This document shows, one piece after another, positions 34,295 through 43,294 of a stretch of DNA of 64,000 nucleotides. Under the pieces are notes generated by a model. The model ran no database searches. It saw nothing but the letters and a program-made list of their open reading frames with translations, and was not told the origin of the DNA. The translations under genes were made by a program, and so were the position numbers. The DNA is taken from assembly GCF_011764445.1 (NCBI RefSeq), contig NZ_BLPG01000001.1, forward strand, positions 5,704,001 to 5,768,000. Direction: 5' to 3'. Source of the DNA: Phytohabitans rumicis (GTDB taxonomy: Bacteria > Actinomycetota > Actinomycetes > Mycobacteriales > Micromonosporaceae). Position 1 is the first letter of the stretch. Each line of letters begins with the position of its first letter.

Positions 34295-35706
34295 TCACTA
34301 AGGATGAGCTGCGCGAGCTGTTCCTCTTCGAGGCGCTGGCCGACGACCAGTTGCAGTGGATCGTCGAGCACGGGACCGTGGTCGAGTACGAGCCGCCCGC
34401 GAAGGTCTACACCGAGGGCGACGACGCGACCTGCTTCGTCGTGCTGCTGGAGGGCGCGGTCGCGCTGACCCGGCTGGTGCACGGCCAGGAGGTGGAGGTC
34501 AGCCGCACCGACCAGAAGGGCGTGTACGGCGGGAACACCCAGGCGTACCTCGGCGACCGGGTCCCGCAGCGCTACATGAACACGATGGTGCCGGTCACCC
34601 CGGTGCGGGTGCTGGAGCTGCCGGCGGGCGAGTTCGGCCAGATCCTGCGCAAGTGGTTCCCGATGGCGATGCACATGCTGGAGGGGCTCTTCTTCGGCAT
34701 GCGGGCCACCCAGGCCGCGACCGGCGAGCGGGAGCGGCTGCTGGCGCTCGGCTCGCTGTCGGCGGGGCTGACGCACGAGCTCAACAACCCCGCCTCCGCC
34801 GCCGTACGCGCCACCGCCACCCTGCGCGACAAGGTCGCCGGCATGCGGCACAAGCTGGCGATGATCGCCGAAGGCAAGATCAACGTCAAGCAGCTGCACC
34901 GGCTGGTCGAGTTGCAGGAGACGGCCGTGAAGCGGGCGGCCAATCCGCCGAAGCTGTCCCCGCTGGAGACCACCGAGGCCGAGGACGCGGTGGTCGAGTG
35001 GCTGGAGGACCGCGGGTTGTCGCCCGGCTTCGAGTACGACCACGCCGCCACGCTCGTCGCCGGTGACGCGAACGTGGCCTGGCTGGACCTGGTCGCCGAG
35101 GCGGTCGACGAGAGCGACCGTCAGGCGGCGGTGAGCTGGCTGGCGTACACGATCGAGACCGAGCTGCTCATGGGCGAGATCGACGACTCGGTCTCCCGGA
35201 TCTCGGCCCTCGTCGGCGCCGCGAAGCAGTACTCCCAAATCGACCGGGCGCCGCACCAGATTGTCGACGTGCACGGGCTGCTCGACTCGACGCTGGTCAT
35301 GCTCACCGCCAAGATCCCGCCGGACGTCACGGTGGTCAAGGAGTACGACCCTACGGTGCCGGAGATCCCCGCGTACCCGGCCGAGCTCAACCAGGTGTGG
35401 ACCAACCTGATCGACAACGCGCTCGGCGCGATGGGCGAGCGTGGCACGCTGACCATCCGCACGGAGCTGGACGGCGACCACGTCGCGGTGTCCATTCACG
35501 ACACCGGCACGGGTGTGCCGCCGGACATCCGGCCGCGCATCTTCGAGCCGTTCTTCACCACCAAGCCGGTGGGTGAGGGCACCGGGCTCGGCCTGGACAT
35601 CTCGTACCGGATCGTGGTCAACAAGCACCGCGGCGACATCCGGGTCGCCTCGACGCCCGGCGACACCACGTTCACGGTGCTGTTGCCCCTGGAAGACGTG
35701 CCCTAG
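34291..35706 (+). CDS. Sensor histidine kinase with cyclic-nucleotide-binding-like domain
   Basis: 471 aa, soluble (no membrane segment). Residues about 10-125 form a CNB/CAP-like domain, but the phosphate-binding cassette is atypical (KGVYGGNTQAYLG), so cAMP binding is doubtful. The phospho-acceptor is His162 in AGLTHELNNPAS. The ATPase domain has NQVWTNLIDNALGAM, DTGTGVPP and GEGTGLGL. It is coupled with the receiver-flavoprotein gene, which is its obvious partner. Its stop overlaps the opposing lacI gene by four bases. Confidence 0.88.
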   Translation: MITKDELRELFLFEALADDQLQWIVEHGTVVEYEPPAKVYTEGDDATCFVVLLEGAVALTRLVHGQEVEVSRTDQKGVYGGNTQAYLGDRVPQRYMNTMVPVTPVRVLELPAGEFGQILRKWFPMAMHMLEGLFFGMRATQAATGERERLLALGSLSAGLTHELNNPASAAVRATATLRDKVAGMRHKLAMIAEGKINVKQLHRLVELQETAVKRAANPPKLSPLETTEAEDAVVEWLEDRGLSPGFEYDHAATLVAGDANVAWLDLVAEAVDESDRQAAVSWLAYTIETELLMGEIDDSVSRISALVGAAKQYSQIDRAPHQIVDVHGLLDSTLVMLTAKIPPDVTVVKEYDPTVPEIPAYPAELNQVWTNLIDNALGAMGERGTLTIRTELDGDHVAVSIHDTGTGVPPDIRPRIFEPFFTTKPVGEGTGLGLDISYRIVVNKHRGDIRVASTPGDTTFTVLLPLEDVP

Positions 35707-36703
35707 GCCGACGCGCGGATCACCAGTTCGGTGGGGAGGATGACCGAGCTCGGGGATCGGCGGCGAGCAGGAGGCGCACCATCTCCCGGCCGATCTCGAT
35801 GATCGGCTGCCGGACGGTGGTGAGCGGCGGGTCGGTGTACCGGGCGAACTCGGCGTCGTCGAAGCCGATGACGGCGACGTCGTGCGGCACCCGCCGCCCG
35901 GCCTCGCGGAGCGTACGGAGCGCGCCGTCGGCCATGAGGTCGGACGCGACGAAGACGGCGTCCAGCGCGGGGGCGTCGTCGAGGAGCTGGCGCATGGCGA
36001 CCGCGCCCGACTCCCGGGTGAAGTCGCCGACCGCCACGATGGACCGGTTTCGCGACTCCCGCAGCGCGGTCCGGTAGCCGGCCAGCCGGTCGATGCCGGC
36101 GACCATGTCCTGCGGTCCGGCGATTGTGGCGATCCGCCGCCGCCCGCCGGCCACCAGATGGCGTACCGCGCTCGCCACCCCGGCCCCGTGGTCGACGTCC
36201 ACATAGGGCACTCTCGCCGTCGCGGCCAGCGGGCGGCCGCTGCACACGGTGGGCATGCCGATCCGGGCCAGTACGCCGGGGAGCGGGTCCATCCCGTGCA
36301 TCGAGGCGAACATGACGCCGTCCACGTGCCGGCCCATGGCGTACCGCTCGATGCGGTCGTGGCTGGCGGCCGAGCCGGCCATCATCAGCACGAGCTGCCG
36401 CTCGGCCGCCTCCAACTCCTGGCTGACGCCGCGCACGATGCCGGGGAAGAGGGGATCGTCGGAGAAGACCCGGGTGGCTGTCTCCGGCAGGACCAGCGCG
36501 ATCGACTCGGTGCGTTGGGTGACGAGGCTGCGGGCGGCCAGGTTGGGCACGTAGCCCAGCTCGCGCACCGCCCGGCGTACAGCGTCCTGGATGGACGGTG
36601 CGACGGTGGTGGAGCCGTTGACGACGCGGGAGGCGGTGGCGCGCGAGACCCCCGCCCGCCGCGCCACCTCCTCCAGCGTCGGGCGTTCGCGGGCAGCGGT
36701 CAC
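35703..36703 (-). pseudogene. LacI-family transcriptional regulator, frameshifted near its 3' end as read
   Basis: About 333 aa when restored. The N-terminal HTH (TLEEVARRAGVSRATASRV) and hinge are followed by a sugar-binding periplasmic-binding-like domain. GTG 36703 overlaps the permease stop as GTGA. The main frame ends prematurely (RARSSSPPNW) at 35720. The run GGGG at 35752-35755 would need five G to read through to SSVILPTELVIRASA, the expected family C-terminus. This is the last gene of the sugar importer operon and is the likely binder of the three operators at 39846-39949. As read, only the last few residues are changed, so function might persist even if the shift is real. Confidence 0.85.
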
Positions 36704-37536
36704 GCCTTGACCGCGCCTTCCATGATCCCGCCGATGATCTGCCGCCCGAACACGATGAACACGACCAGCAGCGGCAGCGTGGCCACGGCCGTACCGGTGA
36801 AGACCTGCGACATGTCCTGGTAGTAGCCGTTGGACAGGGCGCGCAGGGAGAGCTGCACGGTGGGGTTCTCCGGGTCGTTGAGCACCGCGTACGGCCACAG
36901 GAAGTCGTTCCAGGTGGTCATGAACGTGAGCAGGCCCAGCACGGCGGCCGCCGGCCGCAGCGCGGGCAGCACGACGCTGCGGAAGACCCGGAACGTGCCG
37001 CAGCCGTCCACCCGGGCCGCCTCGATCAGCTCGTCGGAGATGGCCTGGGCGGCGTACTGCCGCATCATGAACACGCCGAAGCCGGTCACCAGGGCCGGCA
37101 CGATGACGGCCTGGAGGCGGTCGTTCCAGCCGAGGTCGGTCATCAGCATGTACAGCGGAATGATGCCCAACTGGGTGGGGACCATCATGGTCGCGATGAT
37201 CACCAGGAGCAGCGCGTTCGACCCCCGGAAGCGCAGCTTCGCGAACGCGAACCCGGCCAGCGAGGAGAACAGCACCACCGACACGGTCACGCAGCCGGCC
37301 ACGATCGCCGAGTTGAGCAGGCCGGTGACGAAGTGGGCGTCGGCGTTCCCGAAGAGGTTGTCGACGTTGCCCGGCAGGTTGCCGCCCGGGGTGACCGGCG
37401 GCGGCACCTCGCCCATCGCGTCACTGGACCGGGTCGCCACCACGAACATCCAGTAGATCGGAAACACCGACATCAGGCAGGCGACCACCAGGGCCGCGTA
37501 CGTCAGCCGGGTGCCCTTCCAGAGCCCGCCGTTCAC
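36700..37536 (-). CDS. Carbohydrate ABC transporter permease (MalG type)
   Basis: 278 aa, six predicted membrane segments. GTG 37536 overlaps the upstream permease stop as GTGA; the open frame continues upstream only as a shadow. The EAA loop reads LIEAARVDGCGTFRVF, and the C-terminus is GGIMEGAVKA. It pairs with the preceding MalF-type permease. Confidence 0.9.
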   Translation of the reverse strand: MNGGLWKGTRLTYAALVVACLMSVFPIYWMFVVATRSSDAMGEVPPPVTPGGNLPGNVDNLFGNADAHFVTGLLNSAIVAGCVTVSVVLFSSLAGFAFAKLRFRGSNALLLVIIATMMVPTQLGIIPLYMLMTDLGWNDRLQAVIVPALVTGFGVFMMRQYAAQAISDELIEAARVDGCGTFRVFRSVVLPALRPAAAVLGLLTFMTTWNDFLWPYAVLNDPENPTVQLSLRALSNGYYQDMSQVFTGTAVATLPLLVVFIVFGRQIIGGIMEGAVKA

Positions 37537-38504
37537 GTCGACCGACCTCCCCTTCGGATGATCAGAACGTTGACGACGGCCACGATCGCGATCAGCGCGA
37601 AGAGCATCCAGGCGATCGCCGCGCCGTACCCGAAGTTGAAGTTGGGGGCGAACGCGTTCTCGAACATGTACATGGTCATGGTCTGTGACTCGCGCGTCGG
37701 CCCGCCGCGGATCGGGTTGGTGCCGGAGTTGAAGAGCAGCGGCTCGGTGAAGAGCTGGAGGCCGCCGATCGTGGAGATGATGACGCAGAAGATGATCGTC
37801 GGCCGGAGCATCGGCACCGTGATGGACCAGAACTGCCTTGCCGGCCGGGCCCCGTCGATCGCGGCCGACTCGTACAGGTCGCGGGGGATGGCCTGCATCG
37901 CGGCGAGGAAGATGAGCGCGTTGTAGCCGGTCCAGCGCCAGTCCACCATCGTGGAGATGGCGACCCAGGACCCCAGCCGGCTGGCCCGCCAGTCGATCGC
38001 GTCGATGCCGACCAGGTCCAGCGCCCAGTTGATGAGGCCGAACTCGCGGCTGAAGAGCTGGCCGAACACGATCGCCACGGCCGCCGTCGAGGTGATGTTC
38101 GGGATGAGTACGCCCATCCGGAAGAGCGTGCGGGCGCGGAGTTGGCGGTTGAGCATGTTCGCCAGCCACAGCGCCAGCAACAGCTGGGGCACGGTGGAGA
38201 TGACGAAGATGCCGAGGGTGTTGACGACGGCGTTCCAGAAGTCGGCGTCGCCCAGCAGTTCGGAGTAGTTCGCCAGCCCCACGAACGGGTGGTCCTCGGC
38301 GAGCAGATCCCAGTCGTGCAGCGAGACCCACAGCGTGTAGCCGAGCGGGTAGGCGCCGAACACTCCGAAGAGGACGAAGAACGGCGCGATGTAGAGGTAC
38401 GGCGACAGCTTGATGTCCAGCCGGCTCAGCCGATGTCGCGGCGCGGGACGCCGGTGGGTGACCGGCGTCCCGGGCTCGGTGCGGATCTTTAGGCTGGTGG
38501 CCAC
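37533..38504 (-). CDS. Carbohydrate ABC transporter permease (MalF type)
   Basis: 323 aa from GTG 38504, immediately after the binding-protein stop. About 30 basic N-terminal residues precede the first of six membrane segments (YLYIAPFFVLFGVFG). The EAA loop reads YESAAIDGARPARQF. The order binding protein-MalF-MalG-LacI on the minus strand resembles cellobiose-type (ceb) operons, but no glucosidase gene adjoins it here. Confidence 0.9.
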   Translation of the reverse strand: MATSLKIRTEPGTPVTHRRPAPRHRLSRLDIKLSPYLYIAPFFVLFGVFGAYPLGYTLWVSLHDWDLLAEDHPFVGLANYSELLGDADFWNAVVNTLGIFVISTVPQLLLALWLANMLNRQLRARTLFRMGVLIPNITSTAAVAIVFGQLFSREFGLINWALDLVGIDAIDWRASRLGSWVAISTMVDWRWTGYNALIFLAAMQAIPRDLYESAAIDGARPARQFWSITVPMLRPTIIFCVIISTIGGLQLFTEPLLFNSGTNPIRGGPTRESQTMTMYMFENAFAPNFNFGYGAAIAWMLFALIAIVAVVNVLIIRRGGRST

Positions 38505-39817
38505 TTACTTGTCCGCAGCCTTCTTCGCGTTGGTCACGGCGTCGTTCCAGCCGTCTGTGGGACTGCGCTTGCCCAACTCGACCGTGCGCACCGCGTTTTC
38601 CACCTCGGTCCGGACCGCCTGGTTCTTCGGTCCCATGTAGACCGGCTTGAGGCTCTTGGCACCGGCACCGAAGATCTGACCGGTCGGCGCGTTGCTGAAG
38701 TACGCGCTGGTCGCTCCGGTCACCGCCGGGTCGTCGAGCGCCTGCGGCGACGAGGGCAGCGGGCCCTTCGCCTTGAACGCCCCGATCTGGCCCTGCGGGC
38801 TGGTCAGGAACTTGGCCAGCTCGACCGCCTCGGCCTGGTGCTTGCCCTGCTTGGGAACGGCGAGGAACGAACCGCCCCAGTTACCGCCGCTGCCGGGCAC
38901 GCTGGCGATGTCCCACTTGCCGGAGGCGCCTGCGCCCGCGTTGCCCTCGATGACGCCGGTCATCCACGCCGGGCACGCGATCGTGGCGAACTTGGCCTGC
39001 TTGAACGCGGCCACCCACTCGTCGGACCAGGCGCCGTACTTGCCGGACAGGCCGGAGTCGATGATGTCCATTGTGGTGTCCCACGCCTGCCGCACGGCCG
39101 GGTTGCTGTCCACCACGAGGTTGTTGTTGGTGTCGTAGTAGTGGTAGCCGCTCGCGGCGCCGGCGTACTGCAGCACGATCGTGTTGAACGTGTTGGTGGC
39201 GGCGTCGAGGAACGCGGCCCCGGTGTTCTTGGCCTTGAACTGCTCACCGACCTTGATGTAGTCCTGCCAGGTCGGCCACAGCTTGGACACCGCGTCCCGC
39301 TCGGTGGGCAGGCCGGCCTTCTCGAACAGGTCCTTGCGGTAGCACATCGCCATGCCGCCCACGTCGGTGCCGAGCCCGACCAGCTGCTTGCCGTCGGCGG
39401 TCAGCCCCTGGTTCCACTTCCACTCCATGAAGTTGCCCTTGAGCTCGGCGGCGCCGTGGTCGAGCAGGTTCACGAAGTGGCCGGGGTTGGCCTTGTACTC
39501 CACGAGCAGGCCCTCCTCGATGGCGACGACGTCGCCGGCGCCCTTCCCGGCGGCGAGCCACTGGGTGAGCTTGGGGAGTACTCATCGAGGTTGCTGCCGG
39601 TGCCCCGCTCCACGATCTTGACGTTGGGGTGGCTCGCCTCGTACTGCCGGTAGAGCTCGTCGTATCCGAACTGGCCGAAGACGTCGACCGTCAACGTGAT
39701 CGGTCCGCCATCGCCACTGCTGCTTTCGTCGTCGCCGCCGCAGGCGGCTAGCAAGGTCGCCGTCGTGACGGCGACGGCCACGGCCGTGAACCGGCGACCG
39801 CGGGAAGTGACGCGCAT
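38505..39817 (-). pseudogene. Carbohydrate ABC transporter substrate-binding lipoprotein, frameshifted as read
   Basis: About 437 aa when restored. The first frame (39817 down to 39470) carries a lipoprotein signal with lipobox LAAC followed by GGDDESSSGDGG. It then shifts at the run GGGG (39573-39576). With five G it would continue SPKLTQWLAAGKGAGDVVAI into the second frame, which is open from 39503 to 38505. The protein is a family 1 solute-binding protein, first gene of the operon, with three LacI-type operators upstream. The long intact second frame argues against an old pseudogene. Confidence 0.85.
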
Positions 39818-39845
39818 GGGTGCCCCTCTCCGTGCACGCGCTCCC

Positions 39846-39949
39846 TGAGAGCGCTCTCACAGGAGAGTCGTCGCTCGTTTCGGTCTTGTCAAGAGAGCGC
39901 TCTCAGAACGTTACGAACGCCGACTCTTACGCTCGTGAGAGCGCTCCCA
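39846..39949. promoter_or_regulatory. Three CebR/LacI-type operators upstream of the sugar importer
   Basis: TGAGAGCGCTCTCA (39846-39859), AGAGAGCGCTCTCA (39892-39905) and TGAGAGCGCTCCCA (39936-39949) are near-identical palindromes. Their starts are 46 and 44 bases apart. They closely resemble the Streptomyces CebR box TGGGAGCGCTCCCA. The LacI regulator encoded at the end of this operon is the natural candidate, giving substrate-induced autoregulation. Confidence 0.8.
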
Positions 39950-39980
39950 CGCTGGATTACGCGCCGCCCGCCGGGCCCGC

Positions 39981-40106
39981 CGCGTCGATCAAGGACTTGT
40001 GCGTCGATCAAGGGCGTACGGCCGTGCTTTGATCTCTTTTCCACGGCCGTTTGCCCTTGATCGGCGAGGAAGTCCTTGATCGGCGGGGAAGTCCTTGATC
40101 GGCGAG
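39981..40106 (+). repeat. Intergenic palindromic element, copy C
   Basis: Same family and orientation as copy A. It has both outer arms (GATCAAGGACTT on the left, AAGTCCTTGATCGGCG on the right), and the right outer arm is duplicated in tandem, making this the longest copy. The centre is CTTTGATCTCTTTTCC. Confidence 0.9.
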
Positions 40107-40185
40107 CATCGGCCAGCATCGGCGAGCGCTGCCGTGATCCGGCGCGGGCCGCTATTGGACTGGTGTAAGGTGGCAGCTCAGCGTG

Positions 40186-40201
40186 GATTGGTGGGCCAAT
40201 C
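40186..40201. promoter_or_regulatory. Operator-like dyad before the MocR gene
   Basis: GATTGG (40186-40191) and CCAATC (40196-40201) form an inverted repeat three bases before the start codon. ATTGGACTGG at 40154-40163 repeats the half-site. MocR regulators commonly bind repeated half-sites at their own promoters. Confidence 0.4.
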
Positions 40202-40204
40202 GTC

Positions 40205-41626
40205 ATGGACTTCCACGTCAGTCTCGCCGGGCGACGCGAGCTGGCCGCCGGCATCTACCGGCAGCTCCTCGACGCGATCCTGGACGGCCGGTTGCGCCCC
40301 GGCGAGCGCCTGCCGCCCACCCGGGAGATGGCCCAGCGGCTGGACGTGTCACGCAACACAGTGGCCGTGGCGTACGAGCGGCTGACCGCGGAGGGCTTCC
40401 TGGTGGGCCGGGTCGGCGCCGGCACGTACGTGTCCGCCGAGCGGCTCGCCAAGGCGCGCTCCCGGGCGGCGCCGGTCGGGTCCGGCGTGCAGCCGCGTGA
40501 CGTGTGGCGCACGCTGCCGGTGCCGGCCGAGACACCATCCACAGTGGAGTACGACTTTTCCGTTGGTGTGCCGGACGCGCGACTGTTCCCGTTCGAGACC
40601 TGGCGCCGGCTGGTGGCCCACGAGTTGCGCATCTCGACCGTCCGCGCGGCCGGCTACGGCGACCCGGCCGGGCACGCCGGCCTGCGTGCGGCGATCGCCC
40701 GGCACGTCGGCGTCGCCCGGTCGGTACGGGCGGGCGCGGACGACGTACTCGTCACACATGGCGCGCAGCAGGCCCTCGACCTCGTCGGACGGGTGCTCAT
40801 CGAGCCCGGCAGCACGGTCGCCGTGGAGGAGCCCGGTTACTGGCCGGCCCGGCTGCTCTTCCGCTCGCTCGGCGCGCGGGTGGTCGGCGTACCCGTTGAC
40901 GGCGAAGGGCTGGACGTCGCGGCGATCCCGGCGGCCGCCCGGCTGGTGTATGTGACGCCGTCGCACCAGTTCCCGCTCGGTACGCCGCTGTCGCTGGCCC
41001 GCCGTGCCGCGCTGCTGGCCTGGGCGGAGCGGCGGAACGGGGTGGTGATCGAAGACGACTACGACAGCGAGTTCCGCTTCGAGGATCGACCGCTCGAACC
41101 GTTGCAGAGCCTGGATCGCAGCGGCCGGGTGGTGTACGTCGGGTCGTTCAGCAAGACGCTGTTGCCGATGCTGCGGCTCGGGTTTCTGGTCGCGCCCGCG
41201 TCACTGCGGCCGGCGCTGCGGACCGCCAAGCGGCTCACCGACTGGCACGGCGACCAGCCGACCCAGGGCGCGCTGGCGCGGTTCATCGACGAAGGGCTGC
41301 TGGCGCGGCACGTCCGCAAGGCGACCCGCCAGTACGCGGCCCGCCATGGGCGGATCGTGGCGGCCCTGCGGGACGACTTCGGTGACTGGCTACGCGTGGT
41401 GCCGTCGGCCGCGGGCCTGCACCTGTGTGCCCTCGCCGCGCCCGGCGTGCCGTCCGACATGGATGCCGTCGTGGCGCGCGCGAGCGCGGCGGGCGTAGCG
41501 GTGCAGTCCCTGGCGGCCTACCATGGCGACCCGCCCGGCCGGCCAGGACTGGTGATCGGTTACGGCGCCATCCCGTACGACCGGATCGGTGCGGGTCTAC
41601 GCCGACTCGCGGCGAGCTTTGGCTAG
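40205..41626 (+). CDS. MocR-type (GntR-aminotransferase) transcriptional regulator
   Basis: 473 aa. An N-terminal GntR winged helix (about 10-78, LPPTREMAQRLDVSRNTV) is joined to a fold-type I aminotransferase-like domain. PLP-binding residues are visible: DDYDSEF (Asp about 284-287) and Lys317 in SFSKTLLP. MocR proteins sense PLP or amino-acid-derived ligands (PdxR, GabR). No pyridoxine (pdxS/T) or GABA genes adjoin it, so the target is unknown. The stop overlaps the opposing methyltransferase gene by four bases. Confidence 0.88.
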   Translation: MDFHVSLAGRRELAAGIYRQLLDAILDGRLRPGERLPPTREMAQRLDVSRNTVAVAYERLTAEGFLVGRVGAGTYVSAERLAKARSRAAPVGSGVQPRDVWRTLPVPAETPSTVEYDFSVGVPDARLFPFETWRRLVAHELRISTVRAAGYGDPAGHAGLRAAIARHVGVARSVRAGADDVLVTHGAQQALDLVGRVLIEPGSTVAVEEPGYWPARLLFRSLGARVVGVPVDGEGLDVAAIPAAARLVYVTPSHQFPLGTPLSLARRAALLAWAERRNGVVIEDDYDSEFRFEDRPLEPLQSLDRSGRVVYVGSFSKTLLPMLRLGFLVAPASLRPALRTAKRLTDWHGDQPTQGALARFIDEGLLARHVRKATRQYAARHGRIVAALRDDFGDWLRVVPSAAGLHLCALAAPGVPSDMDAVVARASAAGVAVQSLAAYHGDPPGRPGLVIGYGAIPYDRIGAGLRRLAASFG

Positions 41627-42222
41627 ATGTCCGCCAGCTTGGGCGCGAGCACGTCGACGAACTTGATCTGCGCGTCCTCCGGCGCCCCGGTCACCGGGAC
41701 GCGGTACGTGGCCACGGTTTCCAGAAACTGACGAGGCACGTGGCCGCGGTCGGGATCGCCGACCAGCACGCGTGCGCCCCTGGCCACGCCGCGGGCCAGG
41801 AACGGCAGGACCGCCCCGGCCAGCGACGGGTTGTAGAGGACGTCCCCGGCGAGCACGACATCGGCATCGTCACCGCTGCCCGTGAGCATGTCGCCGAGAT
41901 GGGTCGTCACGTCAACGTCGTTGACCCGCGCGTTGGCCTCGATCGCCGTGATGGCGTACGGGTCGATGTCGTTGGCTACGACGACCCGCGCACCGGCCAG
42001 CGCGGCCGCGATCGCGACGAGGCCGGAGCCTGACGCGAGATCGAGCACGCGCCGGCCGGCGACGATGTCCGGGTGGTCAAGGACGTACCGGGCAAGCGCC
42101 TGCCCGCCCATCCAGGCCGAAGCCCAGAATGGTGGTGGCAGGGCCTGCCCGGCCTTTGCCTCTAGGTGCGCCCACAGAAGGATCGCGTCCTCGGCGAGGA
42201 ACAGGCGAACCTCCGGCACCAT
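41623..42222 (-). CDS. SAM-dependent methyltransferase (ETFB-lysine/nicotinamide methylase-like)
   Basis: 199 aa from ATG 42222, which has GAGG five bases upstream. The frame is open far upstream, but that part is a shadow of the cold-shock gene. SAM motif I is VLDLASGSGLVAIAA, followed by VVANDIDPYA and DVVLAGDVLYNPSLA. This order matches the methyltransferase 16 group (ETF-beta lysine methylase, YbeX/nicotinamide N-methylase-like). Substrate unknown. An earlier non-ATG start between the csp stop and 42222 is possible. Confidence 0.8.
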   Translation of the reverse strand: MVPEVRLFLAEDAILLWAHLEAKAGQALPPPFWASAWMGGQALARYVLDHPDIVAGRRVLDLASGSGLVAIAAALAGARVVVANDIDPYAITAIEANARVNDVDVTTHLGDMLTGSGDDADVVLAGDVLYNPSLAGAVLPFLARGVARGARVLVGDPDRGHVPRQFLETVATYRVPVTGAPEDAQIKFVDVLAPKLADI

Positions 42223-42260
42223 TGGCACCTCGGCCAGGTGGACCTCGTCGAGGTGAATTA

Positions 42261-42464
42261 TCAGAGCGGGCGGATGTTGGTCGCCTGCGGACCCTTCTGG
42301 CCCTGCTCGATGTCGAACTCGACCCGCTGGTTTTCGTCCAGACTGCGGTAACCGCTGGTCGCGATGTGGGAGAAGTGGGCGAACACGTCCGGGCCGCCCC
42401 CATCCTGCGAGATGAACCCGAATCCCTTGTCCGCGTTGAACCACTTCACCGTGCCGACAGCCAT
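42261..42464 (-). CDS. Cold-shock protein, CspA family
   Basis: 67 aa, the standard length. It has the RNA-binding motifs KGFGFI (RNP1) and VFAHFSHI (RNP2) in a five-stranded OB fold, starting [14 protein letters not shown]. The ATG at 42464 follows an AAGGAG ribosome site. A longer open frame to 42533 lacks one. The 5' region contains a GC hairpin, in keeping with the structured leaders of csp messages. It is an RNA chaperone in the cytoplasm. Confidence 0.95.
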   Translation of the reverse strand: MAVGTVKWFNADKGFGFISQDGGGPDVFAHFSHIATSGYRSLDENQRVEFDIEQGQKGPQATNIRPL

Positions 42465-42491
42465 CTTTACTCCTTGGATGAGGCTGATGGA

Positions 42492-42510
42492 GCCCCGCAC
42501 TGCGCGGGGC
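42492..42510 (-). promoter_or_regulatory. Leader hairpin of the cold-shock gene
   Basis: GCCCCGC (42492-42498) and GCGGGGC (42504-42510) form a 7-bp stem with a 5-base loop, 28 bases upstream of the csp start codon on the minus strand. Confidence 0.4.
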
Positions 42511-42647
42511 ACCGCGTCGCCGCGTTTGATCAACCTTCGTACCGGAACTCACCCGGTGACACAAAAGAGCGTCTGGCGGTCAAAACTGCAACTGAACGAC
42601 CGTACCACGCCCTGTACGTCGAGCCCGGATCACGAGAAGATGACCGA

Positions 42648-42869
42648 ATGCGAGTTCTCTTCCTGGGTGGACCATGGCACGGGCAGCGGCATGAGGTGCT
42701 GCCGGGTCGGCTCTCGCGCGGCCTGGACGCGCTGCCGACCCACTTCAACGTGACCACCAGGGCCGATGCCGTCGACTGCGTCACCTACATCCGGCGGTTC
42801 GCACGCGGCGGCGGGGAGCGGCTGCCGGTCTATGTGTCGCCCGACTACCAGGGCCCGGCCCGCGCCTGA
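42648..42869 (+). CDS. Small hypothetical protein
   Basis: 73 aa from ATG 42648, starting MRVLFLGGPWHGQRHEVLPG and ending YVSPDYQGPARA. The LFLGGPWHG opening resembles small actinobacterial proteins of unknown function that start with a GGP-DG motif. The long upstream open frame is a shadow. No ribosome site is obvious. It is convergent with the next gene (19-base gap). Confidence 0.55.
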   Translation: MRVLFLGGPWHGQRHEVLPGRLSRGLDALPTHFNVTTRADAVDCVTYIRRFARGGGERLPVYVSPDYQGPARA

Positions 42870-42888
42870 CGGCAGCCGCCCCGGAAGA

Positions 42889-43236
42889 TCAACCCAGCCA
42901 GCTCGCAACCTTCTCGCGTACCCGCTCGACGTCCGCGGTGAGCTCGTCGTCCGATTTGACCCGCTCGGCCAGCTCATCGAGGTACGCCGATAGCAGCAGC
43001 CGGTGCGGCGAGTCGGCGCACAGCTCCTCGCGGATCGCGGTGAGCTGCGCATCGATGGCTCCGGCGTCCGCCTCCGCCAGTTCGTCACGCTTCTGCTCGA
43101 ACGCGTACGTGAGCGCGTGCATGGCGGCGCCGACCGCCTCCCGGGGCGTCGCGGGCGCCCGGCGCAGCCGGTTGGCCACCACGTCGAGTAGCAGCCCGCC
43201 GGCCATGAACACCAGTTCGAACTTTCCCTTGGCCAC
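42889..43236 (-). CDS. Hypothetical helical protein
   Basis: 115 aa from GTG 43236, with AGGAGG about nine bases upstream. After a short hydrophobic segment (FELVFMAGGLLLDVVANRL) the rest is charged and helical, rich in Glu, Asp and Arg (EQKRDELAEADAG and DELTADVERVREKV). No family recognised. The good ribosome site supports it as a real gene. Confidence 0.65.
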   Translation of the reverse strand: MAKGKFELVFMAGGLLLDVVANRLRRAPATPREAVGAAMHALTYAFEQKRDELAEADAGAIDAQLTAIREELCADSPHRLLLSAYLDELAERVKSDDELTADVERVREKVASWLG

Positions 43237-43294
43237 TCGTGACCTCCTATATAGGAAGATGTGAGTGCAGAGTAACGGTCGGTGGCGCCCGGGG

